A stretch of 48,678 nucleotides of DNA from Bacteroidota bacterium (lineage in GTDB: Bacteria; Bacteroidota; Bacteroidia; Chitinophagales; Saprospiraceae): NCBI GenBank assembly GCA_016124585.1, contig WGNL01000028.1, positions 1-48,678 of the forward strand, given 5' to 3'. The notes beneath the pieces were generated by a model. That model worked only from the letters and a program-made list of their open reading frames with translations, did no database searches and was not told where the DNA came from. This document shows positions 34,149 to 42,487 of this stretch, one piece after another; the first letter of the stretch is position 1, and each line of letters opens with the position of its first letter. The position numbers and the translations under genes were made by a program.

Positions 34149-34985
34149 ATGTTCAACCTTGTCCAGCTTCTGATAAAACTGAGCGGCTTCCTACTGTTTG
34201 TGCTACTGGAAGCTATCTGTTTTTCGTTGGTCGTGCGGTACAATGGCAATCAAGAGAAAGTTTACACGAATACCGTGAACCAGTTCACGGGTTGGATGCA
34301 AAAAAAGAGTGCCTCCACTTACCAATATTTCCAGCTTTATGACGAAAACAAGCGGTTGGCAAAGGAAAATTCCAAGCTGCTTGACCGCCTTGCCAATGTT
34401 GGAATCAATGTACAGAATCCACTGGACACTGTTTGGGCAGATACTTTGCAGCCCAAGTATAGTTTTCTAGAAGCACAGGTGATTCGAAATTCCATCAATC
34501 AAAACCACAATTACATCACGCTGAATAAGGGCAGTGATGACGGGGTGACGGCACACAGCGGTGTAGTCAGCGACGATGGAGTGATTGGAATCGTTCGAAA
34601 AGTTTCGAAAAATTATTCAGTGGCCATGTCCATTCTGCACAGGCAGGCCATCGTGAATGCAAGGGTACGGCACAAGAACTACTTCGGCCCGATGACGTGG
34701 AAGAGCGACAACATCCATATCTTCAACCTTGAAAACATCCCAAAGGATGCCCCAGTCACGAAGGGCGACACCATCGAGACCAGCGGCTACTCCACGATGT
34801 TCCCGCCGGGCATTGCATTGGGGGTGGTGGATAAGCTTTGGATGGACCCTGGAAGCAATTTTTTCACTATTGAGGTGAGGTCGTTTGCGAAGTTGAGCAA
34901 CTTACAACATGCGTATATTGTGCGAAATATTTTCAAAGACGAACAAGAGCAACTGGAGAAATCCGTGATAACCGAAGATGAATAG
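34149..34985 (+). CDS. mreC: Rod shape-determining protein MreC
   Basis: The 278-residue protein has one N-terminal transmembrane helix (about 8-28), a coiled-coil stretch (about 60-95, YDENKRLAKENSKLLDRLA) and the MreC beta domain with NYITLNKGSDDGV and VVSDDGVIGIV. It links the cytoplasmic MreB to periplasmic penicillin-binding proteins. It is slightly shorter than E. coli MreC. It overlaps mreD by 8 bases. Confidence 0.93.
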   Translation: MFNLVQLLIKLSGFLLFVLLEAICFSLVVRYNGNQEKVYTNTVNQFTGWMQKKSASTYQYFQLYDENKRLAKENSKLLDRLANVGINVQNPLDTVWADTLQPKYSFLEAQVIRNSINQNHNYITLNKGSDDGVTAHSGVVSDDGVIGIVRKVSKNYSVAMSILHRQAIVNARVRHKNYFGPMTWKSDNIHIFNLENIPKDAPVTKGDTIETSGYSTMFPPGIALGVVDKLWMDPGSNFFTIEVRSFAKLSNLQHAYIVRNIFKDEQEQLEKSVITEDE

Positions 34986-35499
34986 TATTATCCTTGTCAA
35001 TAGTTTGCGCTTTGTGGGGCTGTTGTTGTTGCAGGGCCTTGTATTCAAAAACATTGGGGTTGGATGGGAGAGCTTTCCTTATCTGCACATCATTGTGTTC
35101 CCGTTGTTCATTTTGTTGTTACCGCTCCGCACACCTAAGACACTGGTCATTTTGTTGGCATTTTTGCTGGGTATCTCTGTTGATTTCCTCTACGACACCC
35201 TTGGCGTTCATGCCAGCGCTGCTGTATTCACAGGCTTCATTCGGTCTTTGGTTTTGAAAATGCTTGAACCACGAGGCGCCTATAATATGTCATACAGCCC
35301 AACCATAGCTAGAATGGGACTTGGCTGGTTTGTTCAGTACGTTTCCATCCTAATGTTTGCCCATATATTTTTCTATTACTCCGTCGAAGCCTTCACTTTT
35401 GTTTATATTGCTGATATTTTGCTAAAAACAATTGTTAGCTTTTTAGCGTCTATGGTTTTTATCATGATATTTCAATTGTTATTCAACCCTTTAGACTAA
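34978..35499 (+). CDS. mreD: Rod shape-determining protein MreD
   Basis: The 173-residue integral membrane protein has about five or six helices and the typical position between mreC and mrdA. Visible segments are PYLHIIVFPLFILLLPLRTP, LLGISVDFLYDTLGVHASAA and a C-terminal hydrophobic end. MreD is a poorly conserved elongasome component of the inner membrane. The 8-base overlap with mreC indicates translational coupling. Its identity rests on length, topology, the LGxxVD-like motif and context. Confidence 0.88.
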   Translation: MNSIILVNSLRFVGLLLLQGLVFKNIGVGWESFPYLHIIVFPLFILLLPLRTPKTLVILLAFLLGISVDFLYDTLGVHASAAVFTGFIRSLVLKMLEPRGAYNMSYSPTIARMGLGWFVQYVSILMFAHIFFYYSVEAFTFVYIADILLKTIVSFLASMVFIMIFQLLFNPLD

Positions 35500-35501
35500 C
35501 T

Positions 35502-35553
35502 ATTGATTGAATGGGTGAAGGATGAACATATCCACTCATTCAGTATCTCAATC
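35502..35553. repeat. Decayed two-armed octamer array before mrdA
   Basis: Left units ATTGATTG, AATGGGTG, AAGGATGA and right units TATCCA, CTCATTCA, GTATCTCA, ATCC can be discerned. The arms pair only partly. The array occupies the spacer between mreD and mrdA and explains the open frame that extends upstream of the true mrdA start. Confidence 0.45.
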
Positions 35554-35559
35554 CTTGTA

Positions 35560-37515
35560 ATGGAGAACCAGTACAAAGAACGACAATATGTTATCCTGCT
35601 GCTTTTTGCACTGGCAGGGTTGTTATTGGGGGGCAGAGCCTTCCAGTTGCAGGTACTGAGTGACGCCTACCGGAGCAAGGCCGATGCCGTGGCCATGAGC
35701 AAGGAAACCCAATATCCGGCACGTGGGCTTATCTACGACCGCAATGGGAAACTGCTCATCAACAATGCCCCAGTTTACGACCTGATGGTGACCTACTACC
35801 AAGTGAAACCAGGCATGGACACCATGAAATTCTGCCGATTGCTCGGCATCACCAAAGAGGATTTTATCAAACGGCTGGATAAAGATTTCAAGCGGGATAA
35901 GCGTTTCAGCAAGATAAAGCCATTCATTTTTATGGATAAAATCTCGCCCGAGGCCTTCGCTGTTTTTCAGGAAAGCATGTATGAATTCCCGGGCTTTTTT
36001 GCGCAGGTGCGCAATATCCGCAGTTACCCCGTGAATCATGCTGCCCACATGCTCGGCTACATCACGGAAGTAACTGACGATGACATCAAAGCAGCAAATG
36101 GCGCCTACGTCATGGGCGATTATATCGGCGCAAGTGGTTTGGAGCTTGCCTATGAAAAAGAATTGAAGGGCATCAAAGGCTCCAAATACGTGCTTAAGGA
36201 CAATCTAGGCAGGGATGTTGGTAGTTTTCAAAATGGCAAACGGGACACGCTGCCCGAATCTGGCCTTGACCTGATTTCCACCATCGACATAGACTTGCAA
36301 GCCTACGCAGAGTCGTTGATGGTAAATAAAAAAGGAGCAGTGGTGGCTATCGAACCTAAAACGGGTGAAATCTTGGCCTTCCTCAGCTCCCCCACTTACG
36401 ATCCAAACTTGATGGTCATCGACCAGGACCGCGGTAACGCCTACATGGCATTACTGAAAGATAAGAACCAGCCACTTTTCAACCGTGCTATCATGGCAGC
36501 TTACCCTCCTGGTTCCACCTTCAAGGCTTCAGTAGGGTTGATTGGAATGCAGATGGGGGCCATCTCCCCAGAAACCGGGTGGCCATGCGGCGGCTACTAC
36601 GTGAACGGTGGCCACGATGTGCGAAAATGCCGTGGCCATGCCTATCCGTCTAATATCAGCATTGCACTACAGTGGTCCTGTAACTCCTATTTTTTCCGAA
36701 CATTCAAGGAAATTGTTGACCATTACGGCTACTACAATGCTGGCCAAGGCCTTGACACCATGGCCTATTACTTACATTCATTCGGCCTTGGCCGAAAACT
36801 AGGCGTGGACTTTCCTGGGGAAAAAACTGGCCGGGTGCCAGACTCGAAGTACTATGATAAAATGTATCCAAAGGACAAAGGAGGCTGGCGTTCGCCAACC
36901 ATTATTTCACTTGGAATCGGACAAGGGGAAATGGAGCTGACGACCATCCAAATGGCAAATCTAGCAGCCATGATTTCCAATCGGGGCTACTATTTTATAC
37001 CACATTTCGTTAAGGAATTCCGCCAAGGCGATAAAAAGCTCCCTGCCAGAGAACCTTACCGAAAGCGCATAAAAGTACCCATCGGTTCTTACTATTTCCC
37101 CTCCATTGTCAATGGAATGGCAGCGGTGATTGCGGCTGGAACTGCTCGTTCATCCGGCATTCCCGACTTGCCGGTAGCTGGTAAAACTGGCACAGTGCAG
37201 AACCCGCATGGCGAAGACCACTCCACATTTATCGGGTTTGGCCCTATTGAGGAACCAAAAATTGCGATTGCTGTGTATGTGGAAAATGCCGGCGGTGGCG
37301 GGAAGTTTGCAGCACCTATCGCTACACTCATCATGGAAAAATATTTGCGCGGCACTATCAGTGAAAGCCGAAAGCGCCGAGAAACGGAAATGATGGAAGC
37401 CAACCTGATGGAGCCGAAACCTAAAAAATTGTTCGTAAGACCAAGCTTGCCCGACTCATTGCAGCAGGACAATACACCTGTAGATGCCCCTGTGGATGAT
37501 GCAGTGCAAAACTAA
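35560..37515 (+). CDS. mrdA: Penicillin-binding protein 2, elongation transpeptidase
   Basis: From the chosen ATG the protein has 651 residues: an N-terminal membrane helix (about 10-28), a dimerisation/pedestal domain starting near GLIYDRNGKLL, and a transpeptidase domain. SxxK is S319-T-F-K322 in YPPGSTFKAS, SxN is S373-C-N375, and KTG is K542-T-G544. It cross-links peptidoglycan in the elongasome together with MreBCD and RodA. The open frame begins at 35503, but the first 19 residues derive from a degenerate repeat, so MENQYKERQY is the better start. rodA would be expected next but folA follows after 21 bases. Confidence 0.95.
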   Translation: MENQYKERQYVILLLFALAGLLLGGRAFQLQVLSDAYRSKADAVAMSKETQYPARGLIYDRNGKLLINNAPVYDLMVTYYQVKPGMDTMKFCRLLGITKEDFIKRLDKDFKRDKRFSKIKPFIFMDKISPEAFAVFQESMYEFPGFFAQVRNIRSYPVNHAAHMLGYITEVTDDDIKAANGAYVMGDYIGASGLELAYEKELKGIKGSKYVLKDNLGRDVGSFQNGKRDTLPESGLDLISTIDIDLQAYAESLMVNKKGAVVAIEPKTGEILAFLSSPTYDPNLMVIDQDRGNAYMALLKDKNQPLFNRAIMAAYPPGSTFKASVGLIGMQMGAISPETGWPCGGYYVNGGHDVRKCRGHAYPSNISIALQWSCNSYFFRTFKEIVDHYGYYNAGQGLDTMAYYLHSFGLGRKLGVDFPGEKTGRVPDSKYYDKMYPKDKGGWRSPTIISLGIGQGEMELTTIQMANLAAMISNRGYYFIPHFVKEFRQGDKKLPAREPYRKRIKVPIGSYYFPSIVNGMAAVIAAGTARSSGIPDLPVAGKTGTVQNPHGEDHSTFIGFGPIEEPKIAIAVYVENAGGGGKFAAPIATLIMEKYLRGTISESRKRRETEMMEANLMEPKPKKLFVRPSLPDSLQQDNTPVDAPVDDAVQN

Positions 37516-37536
37516 AACTGTAAAATTTTAGCCACT

Positions 37537-38028
37537 TTGATAGTCTCAGCCATCGTTGCTACCGCCCGAAACCTTGCTATTGGGCATAAAAATCTAATAC
37601 CTTGGTACTTGCCTGCCGATTTGAAGTATTTCAAAAAAAAGACCACTGGACATCACGTCATCATGGGACGCAAATCCTTCCAGTCCATTGGCAAGCCACT
37701 ACCGAACCGTACCAATGTGGTCATCACTCGTGACCCATTTTTCTTGGCAACAGGCTGTACCATCGTGCATTCCATCGAAGAAGCGCTGGAACTGGCAGAA
37801 GCAAACGGAGAACTGGAGGCATTTATCATCGGCGGCGGCGAAATCTACCGCAAAAGCTGGCCTTACCTCGACCGCCTTTACCTGACAGAAGTAGACGCTG
37901 AGCCAGAAGCTGATGTTTTTTTTCCTGAAATAGATGAAAACGAATGGCAGGAACTGAGTCGAGAAGCGCATCCAGCAGATGAGAAAAATGAGTTCGGCTA
38001 TGTATTCCGGGTTTTGGAAAAACTATAA
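37537..38028 (+). CDS. folA: Dihydrofolate reductase
   Basis: The 163-residue enzyme has the standard DHFR segments: IVATARNLAIGHKNLIPWYL, HHVIMGRKSFQSIGKPLPNR with the cofactor-binding GRK, and FIIGGGEIYRKSWP. E. coli folA gives 159 residues. It reduces dihydrofolate with NADPH to supply one-carbon metabolism. The start is a TTG, giving the canonical MIVSAIVATARN. It lies 21 bases after mrdA and may be the last gene of the shape operon. It converges with the next gene at 3 bases without a visible terminator. Confidence 0.96.
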   Translation: MIVSAIVATARNLAIGHKNLIPWYLPADLKYFKKKTTGHHVIMGRKSFQSIGKPLPNRTNVVITRDPFFLATGCTIVHSIEEALELAEANGELEAFIIGGGEIYRKSWPYLDRLYLTEVDAEPEADVFFPEIDENEWQELSREAHPADEKNEFGYVFRVLEKL

Positions 38029-38031
38029 AAT

Positions 38032-38436
38032 TTATTTTACGAAATCTGAATCCAAGACATCCCTACTATCCGTGATGATGGGGGCATCCTGAAATTTGGC
38101 ATCACCAAACGCCAAAATTGGCCAAAAGACAAAGGGCAGAAATATGCAGCCCACGGTGAACCCTTCATCCTTCCCAAATTTTTTCACCAAAAGATTTGTA
38201 GCCCATACCTGCCAGATGATACCGATGTAAGGAATCAGCATGTACAAGGCCCACCAACCTGGCTTTTTGATAATGTCGGACCAAATAACAAGATTGTATA
38301 TGGGCACAATGGCTGCCCAACCTGGTTGTCCAGCTTTTTCAAAAATTTTCCAGAAGGAAATTATCATCAGAGCAATCAGCCCAAGGACTATTATCAGCAC
38401 GATAAATATGAACATGACTCCAGCACCATTTTCCAT
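38032..38436 (-). CDS. DUF5684-like small membrane protein
   Basis: The 134-residue protein has about three hydrophobic segments. The signature is WKIFEKAGQPGWAAIVPIYN, then IIKKPGWWALYMLIPYIGII, which marks the DUF5684/signal peptidase-associated small membrane family. Function is unknown. The C-terminal 25 residues are polar and probably cytoplasmic. It is convergent with folA and shares its direction with the DUF2142-like gene upstream, 47 bases away. Confidence 0.8.
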   Translation of the reverse strand: MENGAGVMFIFIVLIIVLGLIALMIISFWKIFEKAGQPGWAAIVPIYNLVIWSDIIKKPGWWALYMLIPYIGIIWQVWATNLLVKKFGKDEGFTVGCIFLPFVFWPILAFGDAKFQDAPIITDSRDVLDSDFVK

Positions 38437-38483
38437 GTAAAGCTATTTTTTAAGTAAAAATCATATTGACACCTAGTGAAGCC

Positions 38484-39884
38484 TCAAATATAGTACCGGG
38501 TCATCACTTCCCAAGCACCAAAGAACATCGAAATTGCCAACAGCATCTTGCAAAAAAACCAGATTCTCTGTTCACTTTTCGAAACAAAAAAACCTCCTAC
38601 AGCTAAAAAAATTAATGGGAAAACCGGAATAAAATACCGCCCGCTGAGTGCCATCACCCTATCAGCCCCAACGGGCATCCATTGCATGTACAGAACTAGC
38701 GCCAAAGCGCCCATCATTGTAATAGCACTGGCTCCAAAACCAATTCGAAGCTTTAAGCTTAGCCGACCAATAGTTGAAGAATCAGATAAAGCAACCCAAG
38801 CTGTGGCGATAAAAAGCAGTGCAATCATCCAACTTGGCAGGTAATTTTTCTCCCAGCCGAATTTTCCGAAATAATGCGCCAAGGTGGCTGGAGCACTCTC
38901 CCAATAGCTAAGGATAGCTATTTTAAAAAACTCAAGCGGATGCGCCAGCACAAAGGCCAACTGCTCATGCGGCTGCACGCCCTCGTTCAATTGCACACCT
39001 TCCCTGAATAGTGGGTTGTACTCGTCGTAGGGTATAAAAAGACCGCCTGCGTAGCTGTACCACCACGCCAGTAGGATTAGGTTGGTGAGGCAAAGCCCAC
39101 CTGCAAATGCATAGAACCTGAGTGTGCTATGGAAATTTGCTTTGGGTATTAACCAAGCCAGCAGAACGATGGGGAAATAGACAGGTTTGCTCAGGGAAAT
39201 CATTGCAGAGCAAATAAAAATACCAGCTATGCGCCAATTCAATTTTTTCCCGATTTTTCCTTCGGTAAAAAGTAACGACATCAGCGCAGCCAATAACCAA
39301 AAACAGAGACCATTGGTGACTGCATCGCCAGTAAGCGAAGCATGAAGAAACATGCTGGAAGGCAGCAGGGCCAGCCATGCCATTGGTTTTGCAAATAGTG
39401 GCGTTAGACGGAGCGCCGCAAGGATTAGCAATATCCAGATGGCCAAGGTGGCCAATCGGCCAACGTATAACAACAGCATTGGCCTGCACTGAAATACCAT
39501 CAAAAAACGCATCACACCAGCTTGAAAAAAATACGGAAAAGGGGAATAGTAGCCGACGTTTGGAAAGTCAATGAAGATGGCATCGTTTGGATTGAGTGCT
39601 AATTGCCATGCTTTTCGGAAATTAGCCTGGCTAACTTTAGCCCCGTAGTCATAACGCAAGTTGGCGAATGGCAGATACAGTTCAGACAAGCTTTTGGGCA
39701 GTCTGCCACCTAGCCGTTGGTCGGATGTTTTAATGCCCATAAGGTGGCCACTAGCCAAATGGGCGGTTCGATAGAAGTGCGCCGTCTCGTCGGGCGATTG
39801 AAAAGGAGGAACCAGCAAGGCATACAGTAAGCCTACCAGAGAAGCCACCAACAAAAAACCTCGACGGACGGCGCACTGATCCAT
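38484..39884 (-). CDS. DUF2142-like multi-pass membrane protein
   Basis: The 466-residue protein has roughly a dozen hydrophobic segments. The N-terminal PPFQSPDETAHFYRTAHLA segment, with the SPDE..H motif, is the signature of DUF2142, a group related in topology to GT-C glycosyltransferases. A role in transfer of sugar or lipid-linked groups at the cell surface is plausible but unproven. It starts 4 bases after the end of the barrel protein gene and is probably co-transcribed with it. The start codon gives a short cytoplasmic N-terminus. Confidence 0.82.
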   Translation of the reverse strand: MDQCAVRRGFLLVASLVGLLYALLVPPFQSPDETAHFYRTAHLASGHLMGIKTSDQRLGGRLPKSLSELYLPFANLRYDYGAKVSQANFRKAWQLALNPNDAIFIDFPNVGYYSPFPYFFQAGVMRFLMVFQCRPMLLLYVGRLATLAIWILLILAALRLTPLFAKPMAWLALLPSSMFLHASLTGDAVTNGLCFWLLAALMSLLFTEGKIGKKLNWRIAGIFICSAMISLSKPVYFPIVLLAWLIPKANFHSTLRFYAFAGGLCLTNLILLAWWYSYAGGLFIPYDEYNPLFREGVQLNEGVQPHEQLAFVLAHPLEFFKIAILSYWESAPATLAHYFGKFGWEKNYLPSWMIALLFIATAWVALSDSSTIGRLSLKLRIGFGASAITMMGALALVLYMQWMPVGADRVMALSGRYFIPVFPLIFLAVGGFFVSKSEQRIWFFCKMLLAISMFFGAWEVMTRYYI

Positions 39885-39888
39885 GGCG

Positions 39889-40449
39889 TCAGAACTTGTA
39901 CATAAGATTTAGGGATGCATTGCTGGCGAAGCTCCCGTTGATGTTGTATTTGATTTTTTGCCCCGAAAACTTGTTTAATAAAACGCCAGCACTTGGCACA
40001 ATTTCCATATTAAGACCAAGTAAATCGTTGAAATCGTGCTGTATGCCAAGTATGTACCCAATGCGGGGTGATAAATTCCATGTAGGTTTGATTTTCTCGG
40101 TTTTTGAAAAGCTGGTTCCCAACGAAAATTGAGGGCCACGGTAAAAAGTCGTTTTCGCCCCCACTGCCTTCCGGTTTTCTACCCCGATTGAAACACCCGT
40201 ATTTATGGTGAAATACAGCTTGTTATTGTTATTATTTTGGAAACTAAAATTTCCAAAAGTACCCTGCAAGCGTTCGAACTTATTGTCCGATTTTCTCCAT
40301 TTGTAAATCACGGAACCGTTCAGGCTATTGCCAGAGACCCCCAGCCCAATTTCTCGTTGGTGTGTATCAGGGGTTTGCGCTAAAAGGATGGTTGATGGCA
40401 TGGCAACGGCCATAGCCAGTAAAGCAATTGTGAAGACGTGCTTTTTCAT
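39889..40449 (-). CDS. Probable outer membrane beta-barrel protein
   Basis: The 186-residue protein has a signal peptide (about 1-24, ending ILLAQ). Alternating polar and hydrophobic residues suggest beta-strands, for example KLYFTINTGVSIGVENR and GPQFSLGTSF, with a terminal aromatic residue in SLNLMYKF. Porin-like small barrels of this size are common in Bacteroidota and mostly unnamed. The gene precedes the DUF2142-like gene by 4 bases. Upstream, 786 bases hold no large gene. Confidence 0.72.
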   Translation of the reverse strand: MKKHVFTIALLAMAVAMPSTILLAQTPDTHQREIGLGVSGNSLNGSVIYKWRKSDNKFERLQGTFGNFSFQNNNNNKLYFTINTGVSIGVENRKAVGAKTTFYRGPQFSLGTSFSKTEKIKPTWNLSPRIGYILGIQHDFNDLLGLNMEIVPSAGVLLNKFSGQKIKYNINGSFASNASLNLMYKF

Positions 40450-41235
40450 GAATTGATTTTAGGTGAAAATTAATTTGGTATCGACAATGATACGATGGAC
40501 AAGTGATGAAAAATAGCTTGTTCGCCAATTTTTAACAAAATGAAGAAAGGTAATTATGCCAATAAAAAATAAAGGAGCCCCCCTCAGAACTATGCTGAGA
40601 GAGGCCATCCCAAAAACTGCTCTTAATCATAGCCGCAGGCCGATTTTGGCCAACGACATTTATCTTTTGTGATAATTTGATAACGTTGAAAGGTGCATTA
40701 TGAAAATGCAAGAATGGAGGGTTAAATTGTTCCTACTGCATGGCTAAATGTAGAGCCAACTGCACGGAGCAAATGTAGCTAGGAGGCCAAAGGAAGAAAG
40801 TACCTTTTTTAGCGTAATTATTGAAAGATTTTTTTACAAATAATAAAAAATCTTGAATAACTTAATTAACAAAGGAAATGGCAATATCTGTTACAGCTGC
40901 GTGGCGGAAAAAAGATATGACGCAGCAGATGAGAAATAGAACAAATGCAATGACTTCATCGGTTATTTGAAATGAGGTACTCTTTTTCATAACTGGGTGT
41001 GATTACGTGATGTAGGATATTATGTTTTCTCTCAGTGCTTATTCAGAATGATGTTCTTCATGCTTGAGCCAAGTACAGCCTTACCCCTAGATGTGTTCAA
41101 ACACCAGATGGTTCAACACACATTTGATTTTTTGCGAACAATACTGTAGATGGTGAAGTGTTTTTGTGTTTTGTTGCTGCAAAGAGACAGCTATTGGGTA
41201 AATGAACGGCTAAGGCAAGGTTACTTTTACATTAA
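40450..41235. other. Long spacer with a possible 42-residue frame and small hairpins
   Basis: No gene above 60 codons is supported. A minus-strand frame at 40862-40990 could encode a small membrane protein. A minus-strand TACATTTG sits at 40770-40777, and CTCAG/CTGAG and GGCC/GGCC hairpins lie near 40578-40600 and 40641-40654, followed on the minus strand by a T-rich tail. A short non-coding RNA or a long 5' leader of the barrel protein gene are both possible. Nothing clear was seen from 41000 to 41235. Confidence 0.4.
40862..40990 (-). CDS. Possible 42-residue small membrane protein
   Basis: The frame starts ATG AAA AAG and encodes MKKSTSFQITDEVIAFVLFL, continuing with a hydrophobic stretch (about residues 14-28) and ending SFVN. 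It is downstream of the LytTR regulator gene in the same direction, separated by 245 bases. It looks gene-like because of its charged N-terminus and single helix, but no promoter or homology supports it. Confidence 0.3.
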   Translation of the reverse strand: MKKSTSFQITDEVIAFVLFLICCVISFFRHAAVTDIAISFVN

Positions 41236-41997
41236 TTAGTGACCCATCCAACGCTTAAAATCCTGCACCCGCTCTCGACTAACCACATTATTGGTTTCAT
41301 GTACCGGATAAAGTTCTAGTTTCAGGCGGCTGTTGAACCAAGTGGAAATTTTGCGTATGGCTTCGGGTTTTACAATGGCCTGTCGGTTGATACGAAAAAA
41401 AAGTCGAGGGTCGAGCATACCCTCCAGTTGGTCAAGTGTATATTCAATAATATGCTTCTTACCGTCTAAGCATTGCACAAAGGCTATGCCATCCTCTGAG
41501 AAAAAATAAGCAATATCTGAAATAGGGACGTAGACGAAATGTTGACCTGACTTAACAAGAAATCTGTCTTTAAATTCTCGCTGGGTGAGCATGGATTGCA
41601 GTAATTTCTCAATGCCCGAACGATCGTAAATATCTGGTTGGCGATAAATCTGGCGATATTTAGCAATGGCTGAAACCAGCTCAGTTGGGTCAACCGGTTT
41701 CAGCAAGTAATCCACGCTGTTCACCTTGAAGGCCCGAAGGGTGTAGTGGTCAAATGCAGTGGTGAAAATGACGGGAGCAGTGAGGGCAGTTTGGGTGAAA
41801 ATATCAAAACTAAGGCCATCAGCGAGTTGGATGTCCATGAAAATGAGGTCGGGCGTTGAAAAATTGTGTAGCCATTTCACGGCCCCCTCTACACTGTCAA
41901 TCATGTCGAGCAGCTGGCACTCTGGACAGTGCTCTCCCAGCAGTTTGGCGAGCCGTTTAGCGGCTGGTTGTTCGTCTTCAATGATGAGTGTTCTCAT
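41236..41997 (-). CDS. LytTR-family response regulator
   Basis: The 253-residue protein has a receiver domain (acidic pocket E7-D8-E9 region, phosphoacceptor D55 in LIFMDIQLADG, K100 in YLLKPVD). It ends in a LytTR DNA-binding domain (FLVKSGQHFVYVPISDIAYF, then FFRINRQAIV). It is the output of the adjacent LytS-type kinase. Such pairs in Bacteroidota control diverse surface and stress genes. It is last in an operon, 10 bases after the DUF2141 gene. Confidence 0.93.
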   Translation of the reverse strand: MRTLIIEDEQPAAKRLAKLLGEHCPECQLLDMIDSVEGAVKWLHNFSTPDLIFMDIQLADGLSFDIFTQTALTAPVIFTTAFDHYTLRAFKVNSVDYLLKPVDPTELVSAIAKYRQIYRQPDIYDRSGIEKLLQSMLTQREFKDRFLVKSGQHFVYVPISDIAYFFSEDGIAFVQCLDGKKHIIEYTLDQLEGMLDPRLFFRINRQAIVKPEAIRKISTWFNSRLKLELYPVHETNNVVSRERVQDFKRWMGH

Positions 41998-42007
41998 TGG
42001 AATGGTA

Positions 42008-42448
42008 TTAAAACAAGGCCCATCGGATTAGATTTACATTTAAAGTTTGCGGCTTTTCCCTTACCTCAAATTTTACCTCCTCCCAAGTCGGCAACCGCCA
42101 TTTCGAAGGCGAGTCTTTTGAGAAACCGTAGGGTTCCGTAGGCACACCGACCAGGTTTTTATCGAGTTTCTTATTGTTGTTTTCATCCAAAAACACAGCG
42201 AAGGCGTATGTGCCAGTGGGTAGGTTTTCGATAGTAGCCTCTAAGTTGCCATTTTTGTCAACAAAAAAATTGTAAAGCACCGCTTTCTCTTCCTTCATGA
42301 ATTCGGAAGGATTGTCGTAAAGTGCAAGCCGCAAGGTCCCGGTTGGCTTTTCTATGCCTTCGAAACGAATGAACAGCCTGCCCTCCATTTCCTTTTCAGC
42401 GGGAAAAAAGAACACAGCGAAGCCAAATAGAAAAAGAATAATTTTCAT
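42008..42448 (-). CDS. DUF2141-family secreted protein
   Basis: The 146-residue protein has a short signal peptide (about 1-17) and the DUF2141 signature LPTGTYAFAVFLDENNNKKL followed by VGVPTEPYGFSKD. It is probably periplasmic or surface-exposed with a beta-sandwich fold; function unknown. It sits between the kinase and the regulator genes, 39 bases after the kinase gene and 10 bases before the regulator gene, which suggests co-expression with the two-component system. Confidence 0.87.
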   Translation of the reverse strand: MKIILFLFGFAVFFFPAEKEMEGRLFIRFEGIEKPTGTLRLALYDNPSEFMKEEKAVLYNFFVDKNGNLEATIENLPTGTYAFAVFLDENNNKKLDKNLVGVPTEPYGFSKDSPSKWRLPTWEEVKFEVREKPQTLNVNLIRWALF

Positions 42449-42487
42449 AAAAACTATTAATCAAGCACCTGTAAGAGCGCATAAAAG

